From: CAWELS01 sp964468205
Lineage (GTDB): Bacteria; Acidobacteriota; Terriglobia; Bryobacterales; Bryobacteraceae
DNA: 64,000 bases
Direction of reading: 5' to 3'
Assembly (NCBI GenBank): GCA_964468205.1
Contig: CAYXVG010000033.1
Location: 1 to 64,000, forward strand
Under the pieces are notes generated by a model. The model saw only the letters and a program-made list of their open reading frames with translations, searched no databases and was not told the origin of the DNA. Made by a program: the position numbers and the translations under genes. Positions 33,109 to 40,943 of this stretch are shown piece after piece; the first letter of the stretch is position 1, and each line of letters begins with the position of its first letter.

Positions 33109-33924
33109 CTAGTTCAGCTTTCCATCGAGGAACGCCAGGTACCCGGCGGTGAGCATATAGCTCTCGTAGTATTCGTCCTGCTTGATTGCCTCGAATGCGT
33201 CATCAGGCCCGCCCGCGATTCCGCGATTGTACTTGTTGAGCGAGTGGATTGCGACGGATGGGATTCTCCGTTTTGCGAATGGCTGCATCCGCTTCAAGAC
33301 CGGCTTCACGCTCTCGGTCTCCACGGGCAGTTGCATACTCGAGGATACGCTCTTCAAGTAGCCCAGGAGCGGCTCGCCATTCTTGCCGGCGCAGCCTCGG
33401 GTGAACGAGAGACCGAGAGTGTCGAGCACAATGGCGGCGCGGATCGTACTAGCCTCGTCTTCCGTCAGAGTGTCGACAAAGCGCTGAGGACCGGAGGTCC
33501 CGCCGGCGCCGCTGGAGAAGGCAACGAAGAGGAAGGTGTGACGGCGGGAGCGTTGCCGGAGGCTCTGATAGAGTGTCGGCAAAAGCGCTGCGCCGGACCA
33601 GTTGTCCGCGACGCCATCGCTGCCGGGGACGGTGTCGAAATGAGCTGCGACGAGGATTGTGGATTCTCCCTCTCCGGGAAGCCGGCAGACGATGTCGCCG
33701 AATTCTGATTCCGCCTCCGGTTGATCTGTTAAGCCTTCATCACGGCAGCCGGCGCGAACGAATAGCGTTTTTAATTCCTCCCGGCGGGCGCCGTTCTCGG
33801 GAACAGCCTTTCTCAACCGCTTCAATACCCGCTCGCGTTCCAGCCGCGCGTAGGTGATGTCGTCGCCCATCATCTGCGCGCCAAGCCAGATAGTCAACGA
33901 CGCCAAGACCACCCAAACCCGCAT
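33109..33924 (-). CDS. M28-family peptidase-like protein with an altered active site
   Basis: 271 residues from ATG 33924; the longer reading is Arg-rich and unlike the family. A signal peptide (VWVVLASLTIWLGAQ) suggests export. The M28 elements are AAHFDTVPGSDGVADNWSGAALL (H95, D97, D107), VLDTLG (D168) and a late IHSLNK. The segment that normally has the Glu-Glu pair for catalysis and metal binding reads AFSSGAGGTSG, with neither Glu. It may be inactive or bind its ligand without hydrolysis. It precedes the lactonase by 58 bp on the same strand and may be the first gene of the transcript. Confidence 0.7.
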   Translation of the reverse strand: MRVWVVLASLTIWLGAQMMGDDITYARLERERVLKRLRKAVPENGARREELKTLFVRAGCRDEGLTDQPEAESEFGDIVCRLPGEGESTILVAAHFDTVPGSDGVADNWSGAALLPTLYQSLRQRSRRHTFLFVAFSSGAGGTSGPQRFVDTLTEDEASTIRAAIVLDTLGLSFTRGCAGKNGEPLLGYLKSVSSSMQLPVETESVKPVLKRMQPFAKRRIPSVAIHSLNKYNRGIAGGPDDAFEAIKQDEYYESYMLTAGYLAFLDGKLN

Positions 33925-34130
33925 AGTCCTGAGTTTACCTGACGAGGCTCCAGTGTTCTGCCGGCCGCCACATCGACCGGCATGGACAGGCCGAACGAAG
34001 CCGGGGCAGCGGCCCGAAAGTATCCGGCGCCTTTGACGGCTTCTCCGCCGAGCAGATAAGGCGATGATCTTATCCCGTCTGGTACCCGGTGTCTGCGGTG
34101 AGACGCCTGACCTTGTCATAGAATCTCAAG

Positions 34131-35342
34131 ATGGACGTTCATTCACGAAGGACCTTTCTTGGGGTCGCCGCGGCCACGGCGCGCAGTTATGCGTCCGCGC
34201 AAGGCGCGAATGGACGATTGCGCGTCGGCGTGATCGGATGTGGAGGCATGGCGACTCATCACATGCGAAAGCTTGTCGAGATGCGGGAGTCCGACAATGT
34301 CGAAGTGATCGCGGTTTGCGACATCTATCGCAAGAGACTTGAGGCGGCCGCGGCGCTCACAGGCGGGAAGATGTACGCGGACTATCGCGTGCTTCTCGAG
34401 GACAAGGAGATCGACTACGTGCTGATAGCCTCGCCTGAGCACTGGCACTATCAGATGACTCTGGACGCGGTGAACGCGGGAAAGCACATCTACTGCGAAA
34501 AACCGATGACACAGACCGCCGAGCAGGCCAAGGAGATTGTCGCCAGAGTCGAGGCGTCAGGTCTTAGGATGCAGGTGGGCGTGCAGGGAATGTCCGATGA
34601 CTCTTACGAAACAGCCAACCGGTACGTGGAGGCGGGCGCGCTCGGGAAGGTGGTGTTGGCGCAGATAGACTACTCGCGGAACTATGCTGATGAATTCTGG
34701 GCCTATGATATCGACGAAGAGGCGCGCCCGGGAGAGAACCTCGATTGGGATGCCTGGCTTGGCCCGGCCCCGAAACGGCCGTGGGATCCGCTCCGGTATT
34801 TTCGCTGGCGGCACTACTGGGACTATTCCGCCGGAATCGCCAGTGATCTCTTCATCCATCGTGTGACGCGGATCATCCGTTCCTTGGATCTGAGCTTCCC
34901 GAAGAGCGGCGTTGGAGCCGGCGGCACTTATTTTTTCAAGCAGAGCCCAGCCGAGGTGCCGGACACCTTCAACATATTATTGGACTATCCGAATGAACTT
35001 ACCGTCCAGCTTGTCTCGACGATGGCGAACGACACGCCGGTCCAGCACATGCTCCGCGGGAGCAAAGCGACGCTGGTCTTCACTCGCGATGGTTTCGAGA
35101 TCCGAGCCCAGCGTCACTACCGGGACCAGGTTCGGGAAGTGATTCATCGCAAGAGCGGAGCGGAAGACGTGGTTCTCCATCACCGCAACCTAATGAACGC
35201 CATCCGTTCCGGAGAGCCGCTCAAATGCGATTGCCGGCTCGGCTATTATGGCGTGGTGGCTTGTGAACTGGGCACGGAATCCTTCCGGCGCCGCAAATAT
35301 ATGGCGTGGGATTCCGGCCGCGAGCGGGTTATGGTTGCATGA
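34131..35342 (+). CDS. Exported Gfo/Idh/MocA-family oxidoreductase, candidate sugar dehydrogenase
   Basis: 403 residues. The N-terminus [21 protein letters not shown] is a Tat signal, followed by the Rossmann motif [14 protein letters not shown]. The family motif EKP is present ([18 protein letters not shown]), and the C-terminal half is the usual beta-sheet domain. Exported members such as glucose-fructose oxidoreductase carry a tightly bound nicotinamide cofactor. The gene is divergent from the lactonase side of the cluster, so a role as aldose dehydrogenase that makes the lactone is plausible; D-apiose dehydrogenase (ApsD) belongs to the same family. This is inference from position, as exported paralogues are numerous in acidobacteria. 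Confidence 0.8.
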   Translation: MDVHSRRTFLGVAAATARSYASAQGANGRLRVGVIGCGGMATHHMRKLVEMRESDNVEVIAVCDIYRKRLEAAAALTGGKMYADYRVLLEDKEIDYVLIASPEHWHYQMTLDAVNAGKHIYCEKPMTQTAEQAKEIVARVEASGLRMQVGVQGMSDDSYETANRYVEAGALGKVVLAQIDYSRNYADEFWAYDIDEEARPGENLDWDAWLGPAPKRPWDPLRYFRWRHYWDYSAGIASDLFIHRVTRIIRSLDLSFPKSGVGAGGTYFFKQSPAEVPDTFNILLDYPNELTVQLVSTMANDTPVQHMLRGSKATLVFTRDGFEIRAQRHYRDQVREVIHRKSGAEDVVLHHRNLMNAIRSGEPLKCDCRLGYYGVVACELGTESFRRRKYMAWDSGRERVMVA

Positions 35343-35424
35343 GTTGGAAGCAATTGGCTTCGTTCCGCAAAATGACTGCGGTCGCGAATGATGGAGCCGG
35401 TCACCGTCGGGCGAGAGAGGCCGG

Positions 35425-37062
35425 ATGGCGGAAGAACGGAGGGCCTCTCCGCTGAGCATTCCGACTCTCGACCTCGTTATTATCATCGTGTACCTAGCCG
35501 GCATCACGCTCGTGGGACTGCTGGCTACCCGGCGGCAGAAACTTACGAGCGAGAACTACTTCCTGGCGGGCCGTTCACTCAACTGGGGCATGGTCGGCGC
35601 AGCGCTTTTTGCGTCGAACATCTCGACGATTCACCTCGTGGGGCTTGCGGCGTCGGGATACAAAGACGGCCTGGTCTGGGGCAACTTCGAGTGGTTCGCC
35701 ATACCGACGCTGATCCTGCTCGGTTTGGTTTTCGCACCTTTCTACTTCCGGAACCATATCACCACGCTGCCCGAATTTCTGGAGCGGCGCTACAGTCCTG
35801 CGGCCCGCAGCGTACTCGCTTTCATGGCGATCTCCGGCGCTCTCTTCCTGCATATCGGAATCAGCATTTACGCGGGCGCCGCTGTTTTCGAGCAGTTCTT
35901 CGGCGTGGACGTCATCACGTCGATCCTGATTATCTCCGTAGTCACTGGCGTTTATACGGTGCTTGGCGGGTTGAAGGCTGTTGTGCTGACAGAAACCATC
36001 CAAACCTTCGTTCTGCTTGCCGGCGCGGTGGCTGTGACAGTGTATGGACTACAGGCGCTGCCGGACGCGGGGATAGGCTCCTGGGAAGAACTGAGAGCCG
36101 CGGTGAAGCCGCATCAGTTGAACGTAATTCACACCCACGACTCATCGCCGTTGCCCTGGTATGCGGTGCTATTCGGGTATCCTGTCCTGGGGGTCTGGTA
36201 CTGGTGTACGGATCAGACCATAGTCCAGCGCGTTCTCGGCGCGCGCACCCAGCGGGATGCACAGCTTGGCGCCCTGTTCGCTGGCTTTCTCAAGATTCTG
36301 CCCGTCTTTATTATTGTTTTCCCCGGAACCCTCGCTTACGTTCTTTACAGCGAGCAGATCGGCGACAACGCCAACCAGGCCCTGCCAGTGCTGATTACGG
36401 AACTGATCCCGACCGGCATGCGCGGACTCATTGCCGCCGGATTACTGGCCGCGCTTATGAGCACTATCGCCAGCGCCTTGAATAGCTGCGCGACTTTGTT
36501 TGCAGTGGATATAGTCAAACGGGCACGGCCGCGGACCACTGATGCGGCCCAGGTAACGATCGGCCGGATTACGGCAGTGGTGGTAATGGGACTCGCCATG
36601 CTCTGGTCCACCCAGGGCGGGCGTTTTTCCAGCATTTTTGAAGCGGCCAACACCATTGCGGCATGCGTCTCACCGCCGATCACAACGGTGTTTCTGCTCG
36701 GCGTATTTTGGCGGCGCGGCACCGCCGCGGCTGCTCTCGGAACCCTGATTTTTGGTTTCTCGCTTGGCGTGACCGCGTTTCTGGTGGATCTGCCGGCGTT
36801 TGGTACCGAGAAGCTTCTCACGGACAGGCTCGGCATTCCATTCATGATGCAAGCCTGGTGGAACTTCTGCCTCTGCTCGGCTTTCTATGTTGGTGTGAGC
36901 CTGCTCACGCTACCGCCGCCACGGGAGCGGATAGAAGGACTTACGTGGGAGCGGCCGTGGGCCGTATTTACCGAAGGCCGGATCGGCGGCCCGACCGATC
37001 CTCGTGTGATTACGGTGATTCTGGCTTTGGTTATGGCCGTGCTCTATTATGTGTTTCGCTAG
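35425..37062 (+). CDS. Sodium:solute symporter (SSS family)
   Basis: 545 residues with about 13-14 membrane helices. It has the SSS signature region (GRSLNWGMVGAALFASNISTIHLVGLAASGYKDGL), VYTVLGGLKAVVLTETIQTFVLL and WYWCTDQTIVQRVLGARTQRDAQLG, matching SGLT-type sugar and myo-inositol transporters. A ribosome-binding site GAGAGG precedes the ATG. It probably takes up a sugar or sugar acid with sodium. Its position beside the oxidoreductase and opposite the apionate genes makes D-apiose or D-apionate a reasonable candidate. A metallophosphoesterase starts 18 bp downstream. Confidence 0.9.
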   Translation: MAEERRASPLSIPTLDLVIIIVYLAGITLVGLLATRRQKLTSENYFLAGRSLNWGMVGAALFASNISTIHLVGLAASGYKDGLVWGNFEWFAIPTLILLGLVFAPFYFRNHITTLPEFLERRYSPAARSVLAFMAISGALFLHIGISIYAGAAVFEQFFGVDVITSILIISVVTGVYTVLGGLKAVVLTETIQTFVLLAGAVAVTVYGLQALPDAGIGSWEELRAAVKPHQLNVIHTHDSSPLPWYAVLFGYPVLGVWYWCTDQTIVQRVLGARTQRDAQLGALFAGFLKILPVFIIVFPGTLAYVLYSEQIGDNANQALPVLITELIPTGMRGLIAAGLLAALMSTIASALNSCATLFAVDIVKRARPRTTDAAQVTIGRITAVVVMGLAMLWSTQGGRFSSIFEAANTIAACVSPPITTVFLLGVFWRRGTAAAALGTLIFGFSLGVTAFLVDLPAFGTEKLLTDRLGIPFMMQAWWNFCLCSAFYVGVSLLTLPPPRERIEGLTWERPWAVFTEGRIGGPTDPRVITVILALVMAVLYYVFR

Positions 37063-37080
37063 TACGGCCGTGGATGGGGG

Positions 37081-38226
37081 GTGGTGATAGCCTTGCCGAG
37101 GTGGCTTTTCCTCTTTTTTCTAGCGGTGGTGGTGCTGGTGCTAGCCCCCGCATATGTCTCCGCTCGTCTTGGTGGTGTAATGCCGTGGAGCCGGCGCTGG
37201 AAACTGGCGGTCTGGCTGGGCGTGGAAGCGCTCATCCTGCCGGCGCCGCTGCTAATGGGACTCAGCAGGACGCATTCCGGCCCCTTAGTGGACGCCTCGC
37301 TCGGATTGTCATACCTCGGCCTCGGATTATTCTCGTTCCTTCTTTTCTGGACGCTTGTGCGGGACGTCACCTGGGTCCCGTTGGGCATCTTCATTCTGCG
37401 GGAGCCGTCGAGGCGAAATGTGTGGCTCATCCGGTCGAGCGGTCTGGTACTCATCGTTTCCTTGGCATGCCTTGGGATCGGCGTGGCACAAGCGTTGCTG
37501 CCGCCGCGCGTCGTTCAAGTGTCAGTTCCCGTGGATGGGTTGCATCGCGGGCTGGACGGCTTCCGCATTGCGCACATCAGCGACATCCATCTCAGCCCAT
37601 GGAAGGATGCCGGCGACCTTCGCCGGATCGTTGCCACCATAAACGAGGCCGAGCCTGATTTGGTGGCAATCACTGGCGATTTCGTGGACGGAGCCGTAAC
37701 CCAGCGCGGCCACGACGCGATGCCGCTTCGTGAGCTATCAGCGCCGGCCTTTTTTGTGACGGGCAACCACGAACACTACTCCGGCGCGAAAGACTGGATC
37801 AGTCATCTCGAGGGTCTTGGTGTCATTGTCCTCGACGGAGAACAGCATCACATTGCGGCCGGAGGCGCGACGCTGCTCATAGCCGGGCTGGAGGATCCGG
37901 CAGGGGGCGGCGTAGAGGCAAGACGGAATCCCCTTGCCGTCGCCAACGGCCCGGTGGGGGTTGACTTCCGGTTGATGCTCGCGCATCGCCCAGCGGACGC
38001 CTTCGCGGTGTCCGAAGCTGGCTTTGATTTGCAGCTTTCTGGTCACACCCACGGCGGACAGTTCTTTCCGTACACGCTCCTGATCGACCTCTTCCAGCCC
38101 TTTGCTACCGGTCTCCACCGGCACGGTAACCTTTTCATCTTCACCTCCCGGGGCGCCGGGTTTTGGGGGCCTCCGGTACGCTTCCTGAACCCGCCGGAGA
38201 TCGCAGTCCTGACACTGGAGCGATGA
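37081..38226 (+). CDS. Membrane-anchored metallophosphoesterase (YkuE/YaeI-like)
   Basis: 381 residues, GTG start. Four or five hydrophobic segments (about 1-145) precede the phosphoesterase domain. The metal motifs are all present: DIH (AHISDIHLS), GDFVDG, GNHEHY, AHRP and GHTHGGQ. The domain faces the periplasm or outer leaflet in related proteins, where some act on UDP-sugars or lipids. The gene follows the symporter by 18 bp and may be in the same transcript, but no link to the sugar pathway is evident. Confidence 0.88.
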   Translation: MVIALPRWLFLFFLAVVVLVLAPAYVSARLGGVMPWSRRWKLAVWLGVEALILPAPLLMGLSRTHSGPLVDASLGLSYLGLGLFSFLLFWTLVRDVTWVPLGIFILREPSRRNVWLIRSSGLVLIVSLACLGIGVAQALLPPRVVQVSVPVDGLHRGLDGFRIAHISDIHLSPWKDAGDLRRIVATINEAEPDLVAITGDFVDGAVTQRGHDAMPLRELSAPAFFVTGNHEHYSGAKDWISHLEGLGVIVLDGEQHHIAAGGATLLIAGLEDPAGGGVEARRNPLAVANGPVGVDFRLMLAHRPADAFAVSEAGFDLQLSGHTHGGQFFPYTLLIDLFQPFATGLHRHGNLFIFTSRGAGFWGPPVRFLNPPEIAVLTLER

Positions 38227-38254
38227 CCTGGCGTGGTGAAACCAGCAGTTAGTG

Positions 38255-39607
38255 TCACCTTTCTGGAAGCACCGTCTCGTGGTCAACCTGTTCCCGCTCC
38301 GCTTGGATCAGTTTCCGCAATCCGGCCGATAGGGCGGCGCGCCTCTGGAAATACGCGTCTTCATTAAAATGCGGGTACGTTGTTTTGAGGCCCGGCCGGT
38401 GAATCTCCCGGTTCAGATCGCAGTCGAATCTCGCCAGTGTGAAGTGAGTGAAAGCGGGGCTGAAACCGCCTTCGTCTGGCGGTATATGGCACAGTCCCCA
38501 GGTGATACCGCGGCCGTCGCGGTTGTCCGCGAATGCGTCGGGCACGAAGGGTCCCGGGGCAATGGGGGGCAACTCAACGATTGACATCAGCCGGAAATTC
38601 ACGCCGTCGGGAGCATACTGCACCGTATTCTTCTCCGGGCCGTCCAAACTGGCGATGGCGGCGATTCCACCTCGCCAGGGGAAGAGACCGGTCTCGTGGC
38701 CGGAGTTGAGTACGGGATTAAGCGGGTGCTTTTCGAACGGACCGAGAGGGTGATCGGCGATCGCCAGACCCTGGGCGCGGATTATTGTGACGCCGGGAAC
38801 CTGAGACTGGGGCTGTCCTTTGTAATACAAGTAGATCCTGCCGTTAAAGACAAGCGGATAGGGATCATGGATGGCGCCACCGTCCCATTCCACCGGTTCT
38901 CCGAAATCGACCACCACCCGGCCTAACGGACGCCAGGGTCCCTCTGGCGAATCAGCTTCGGAAACCGTTGTCGCGGCCCGGTCGCCCCTTTTGCCTGGAA
39001 TCTCGTTGAACCCCTGATAGTACAAATAGAATTTGCTCCCGAACGCAAGTACATCGGGTGTCGATACGGAACGCCAACCATACCGCGGTTTCGGCGGCCG
39101 CGGAACCGCCACTCCTTGTTCTCGCCACGTAAACCCGTCCTTGCTTGTCGCATACCAAATCTCGGCGAGATCCCAGTCAAAAGATGGAACGGTATCGGTT
39201 GCTTTTTCAGGCCCCAGCGGCGATGATTCTGTATGCCGGCGTGTGTACCAAACGTAGTAGGTATCGCCAATCTTCAAAACCTTTGAAGGGTCCCGCCGGG
39301 TGATGTTTCCGCTGTAGTCGAGCCCCTCCAATCGGCTGTAGCGGAAACTGGTGAACAACTCTTGGTGGTCATCCTGAGACGGCTCGGTCTGGTGGACCGC
39401 CGTCTCAGGACCCCATTGGTCGTAGAGCCTGTGCATTGCCGCGCTTAGAGCCCGATCTGAAGGTTTATTGGCGGGAATCTCCGCTGGGAACGCGTTTGAC
39501 TTACTCGCTGGCTGAAGGGCCAGCCCGAGAGCCAAGCCAACGCCGAACAGACCGGCGCCCGTCACAATCCACGCAATCCGTTTGCGTTTGAGAGGTGCAT
39601 TGAACAT
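38255..39607 (-). CDS. GH117-like glycoside hydrolase (alpha-1,3-anhydro-L-galactosidase family fold)
   Basis: 450 residues with a membrane-spanning N-terminus (about 10-32), probably a signal anchor or uncleaved signal. The five-bladed propeller layout and several segments match GH117: RRDPSKVLKIGDTYYVWYTR (D106), FDWDLAEIWYATSKDGF, RYGWRSVSTPDVL (D185), WDGGAIHDPYPLVFNGRIYLYYKG (D248) and GHETGLFPW (H304). Known GH117 enzymes release 3,6-anhydro-L-galactose from agaro-oligosaccharides and act late in red-algal polysaccharide use. A terrestrial bacterium may use it on another substrate. No agarase accompanies it here. GH43 is the main alternative. Confidence 0.68.
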   Translation of the reverse strand: MFNAPLKRKRIAWIVTGAGLFGVGLALGLALQPASKSNAFPAEIPANKPSDRALSAAMHRLYDQWGPETAVHQTEPSQDDHQELFTSFRYSRLEGLDYSGNITRRDPSKVLKIGDTYYVWYTRRHTESSPLGPEKATDTVPSFDWDLAEIWYATSKDGFTWREQGVAVPRPPKPRYGWRSVSTPDVLAFGSKFYLYYQGFNEIPGKRGDRAATTVSEADSPEGPWRPLGRVVVDFGEPVEWDGGAIHDPYPLVFNGRIYLYYKGQPQSQVPGVTIIRAQGLAIADHPLGPFEKHPLNPVLNSGHETGLFPWRGGIAAIASLDGPEKNTVQYAPDGVNFRLMSIVELPPIAPGPFVPDAFADNRDGRGITWGLCHIPPDEGGFSPAFTHFTLARFDCDLNREIHRPGLKTTYPHFNEDAYFQRRAALSAGLRKLIQAEREQVDHETVLPER

Positions 39608-39701
39608 GGCGATAGTCTAGTCCATCCTGCAAGTCTGAAGGGGAGGATGCCGCAGGCAGGACGGTTCCAAACGGATGAGGAGAGAATCAAACGACCAATC
39701 T

Positions 39702-39739
39702 CGAGGCGGCGGACCGCTTCCACGACGTCCGCCGCCTCG
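39702..39739 (-). terminator. Strong hairpin downstream of the zinc-binding/HTH gene
   Basis: A perfect 13-bp stem (cgaggcggcggac at 39702-39714 and its complement at 39727-39739) with a 12-nt loop. It begins about 18 bp after the stop of the gene at 39757-40338 in that gene's direction and is followed on the minus strand by a mildly T-rich stretch. It probably acts as a terminator or 3'-end stabiliser; the U-tract is poor. Confidence 0.55.
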
Positions 39740-39756
39740 GGACCTCTGCTGGCTGA

Positions 39757-40338
39757 CTAGGCAGCAAGTTGGAGGGGAGGCCGCAGCGGCTGGAAAGCTC
39801 TCGGACCAGCCGATATGCAGATCGGCTCCGCCGAGTTGACCGTGGTTGCGAAATACTCGTCCAACGGGAAGAGGCTGTACGGCTCCAGTTCGCGGAATAC
39901 CCGCCCCAACTTATGCTGGATGCGGTATACCGCATGAAAGAAGCTGCCCCGATCCATCTTCAGTTTGCGGGTGCAGAGCTTCCAGTCGGCGCCGAGAAGA
40001 AAATGATAATTAAAAAGCCGGTACTCCTCGGAAGTTAGGGTCCGTTTGCTGACGAGGATGAAATCCGCGATGTATTCCTCGTCTTTGCGGCCCCAGGTCA
40101 GTCGACGATCTGTTCCCTGGGTGAAATGAAGGGAAACCTTCGTCATGTACTTCTCTTTTTCGATGCATTGGCGGAACCGGGAATAGCAGGCTCGAAAAAC
40201 AGCTCGTAGCACACAATTACACGGTTTTGCCTTGCCTCTGATACCGAAAACCAAGCCCAATCCATGGCAGGCTGAGCATGAGTTGGCCGCTAGGGCCAGT
40301 GTTTCTTTTTGGGTCCATTCCATTTGAAGTATCCTCAT
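39757..40338 (-). CDS. Putative DNA-binding protein with zinc-finger-like Cys cluster
   Basis: 193 residues from ATG 40338; a second ATG lies at residue 6, and the longest reading crosses the promoter region. The N-terminal part has a DnaJ-like cysteine pattern (SCSACHGLGLVFGIRGKAKPCNCVLRAVFRACYSRFRQC). The C-terminal part (LTSEEYRLFNYHFLLGADWKLCTRKLKMDRGSFFHAVYRIQHKLGRVF) looks like the helix-turn-helix of a sigma-4-type or antiterminator-Q-type regulator. Related small proteins occur in acidobacteria. It is divergent from an XRE gene with 271 bp between them, and it has a recognisable promoter. Exact function is unknown. Confidence 0.6.
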   Translation of the reverse strand: MRILQMEWTQKETLALAANSCSACHGLGLVFGIRGKAKPCNCVLRAVFRACYSRFRQCIEKEKYMTKVSLHFTQGTDRRLTWGRKDEEYIADFILVSKRTLTSEEYRLFNYHFLLGADWKLCTRKLKMDRGSFFHAVYRIQHKLGRVFRELEPYSLFPLDEYFATTVNSAEPICISAGPRAFQPLRPPLQLAA

Positions 40339-40388
40339 GGGGCAACTGCCTCTCTTGATCGGAGGCTTGCGCCCCGAAGCCTGCCCCC

Positions 40389-40416
40389 ATTGTAAATATC
40401 TAGGAAAGGCAGTCAA
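40389..40416 (-). promoter_or_regulatory. Candidate promoter of the zinc-binding/HTH gene
   Basis: On the minus strand, TTGACT (40411-40416) and TACAAT (40389-40394) are 16 bp apart. A start near 40382 would give a 44-nt leader. Both boxes match consensus at five of six bases. Confidence 0.6.
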
Positions 40417-40473
40417 TAATAATTTGAAATGACCATCGATTAGAGGTCCTATTCTTATGCGTCCGTAGTGCCG

Positions 40474-40552
40474 ATAACGCTCTGTAAATAAGAACGTTAT
40501 GTCGCTCAAGGGCGGGCAAGCGCTTGACGGAGTGGCCCGTATAATATATGGT
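40474..40552 (+). promoter_or_regulatory. Candidate promoter and operators of the XRE gene
   Basis: TTGACG (40524-40529) is 17 bp ahead of TATGGT (40547-40552). A perfect TATAAT at 40540-40545 overlaps it and may be the true -10 with another -35. A palindrome caagcgcttg (40517-40526) overlaps the -35, and an inverted repeat ataacg-N15-cgttat lies at 40474-40500. These are natural operator candidates for the encoded repressor-like protein. Confidence 0.45.
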
Positions 40553-40609
40553 AATAACTAAGAACACTTGTGGACCTATTTCTCTTTGAAATATGTTCCC
40601 GGGAGAATC

Positions 40610-40900
40610 ATGAGTTTCGAGGATCTGCTTGATCGACTTCTTGTATACGCCCGCGAGCGAGTACACAATGGAGAAATGACGGAACGTGGGTTTGCCCGTC
40701 AACTTGGAGTGTCACAGTCGCATATCCACAATGTATTGAGCGGAGCCAGGGTCCTGACTCCCTCAGTCGCGGACCGGATTTTGCGGCAATTTGACCTCAG
40801 CGTGGCTGACCTGTTCACGATGCGTGGTGAGCGGAAACCACCGGGCCGGGCAGTTTATCCGCCGGCCAGAGTTGCCGGGACAATGGTGTACAGAGGCTGA
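40610..40900 (+). CDS. XRE-family helix-turn-helix protein
   Basis: 96 residues from ATG 40610, preceded by GGGAGA. The Cro/C1-type HTH is clear: MTERGFARQLGVSQSHIHNVLSGARVLTPSVADRILRQFDLSVADLF, with helices 2 and 3 at GFARQLGVSQSHIHNVLSG. A short Arg/Pro-rich tail follows. Such small proteins are DNA-binding repressors. Its own promoter region carries two palindromes, so autoregulation and control of the divergent neighbour are likely. Confidence 0.85.
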   Translation: MSFEDLLDRLLVYARERVHNGEMTERGFARQLGVSQSHIHNVLSGARVLTPSVADRILRQFDLSVADLFTMRGERKPPGRAVYPPARVAGTMVYRG

Positions 40901-40943
40901 AGGGAAGAGCGGTCGCCGTTCAATCAGGTTTGCAGCTAGGCAG

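Noticed and set aside
35388..37658. Long same-strand open frames overlapping the symporter and the phosphoesterase
   Set aside because: Alternate frames of strongly conserved membrane and phosphoesterase genes; compositions rich in Arg, Gly and Ser without motifs.
26226..39607. A transferred agar-degradation island around the GH117-like gene
   Set aside because: No agarase, sulfatase, porphyranase or anhydrogalactose dehydrogenase is present, and base composition does not differ from the surroundings.
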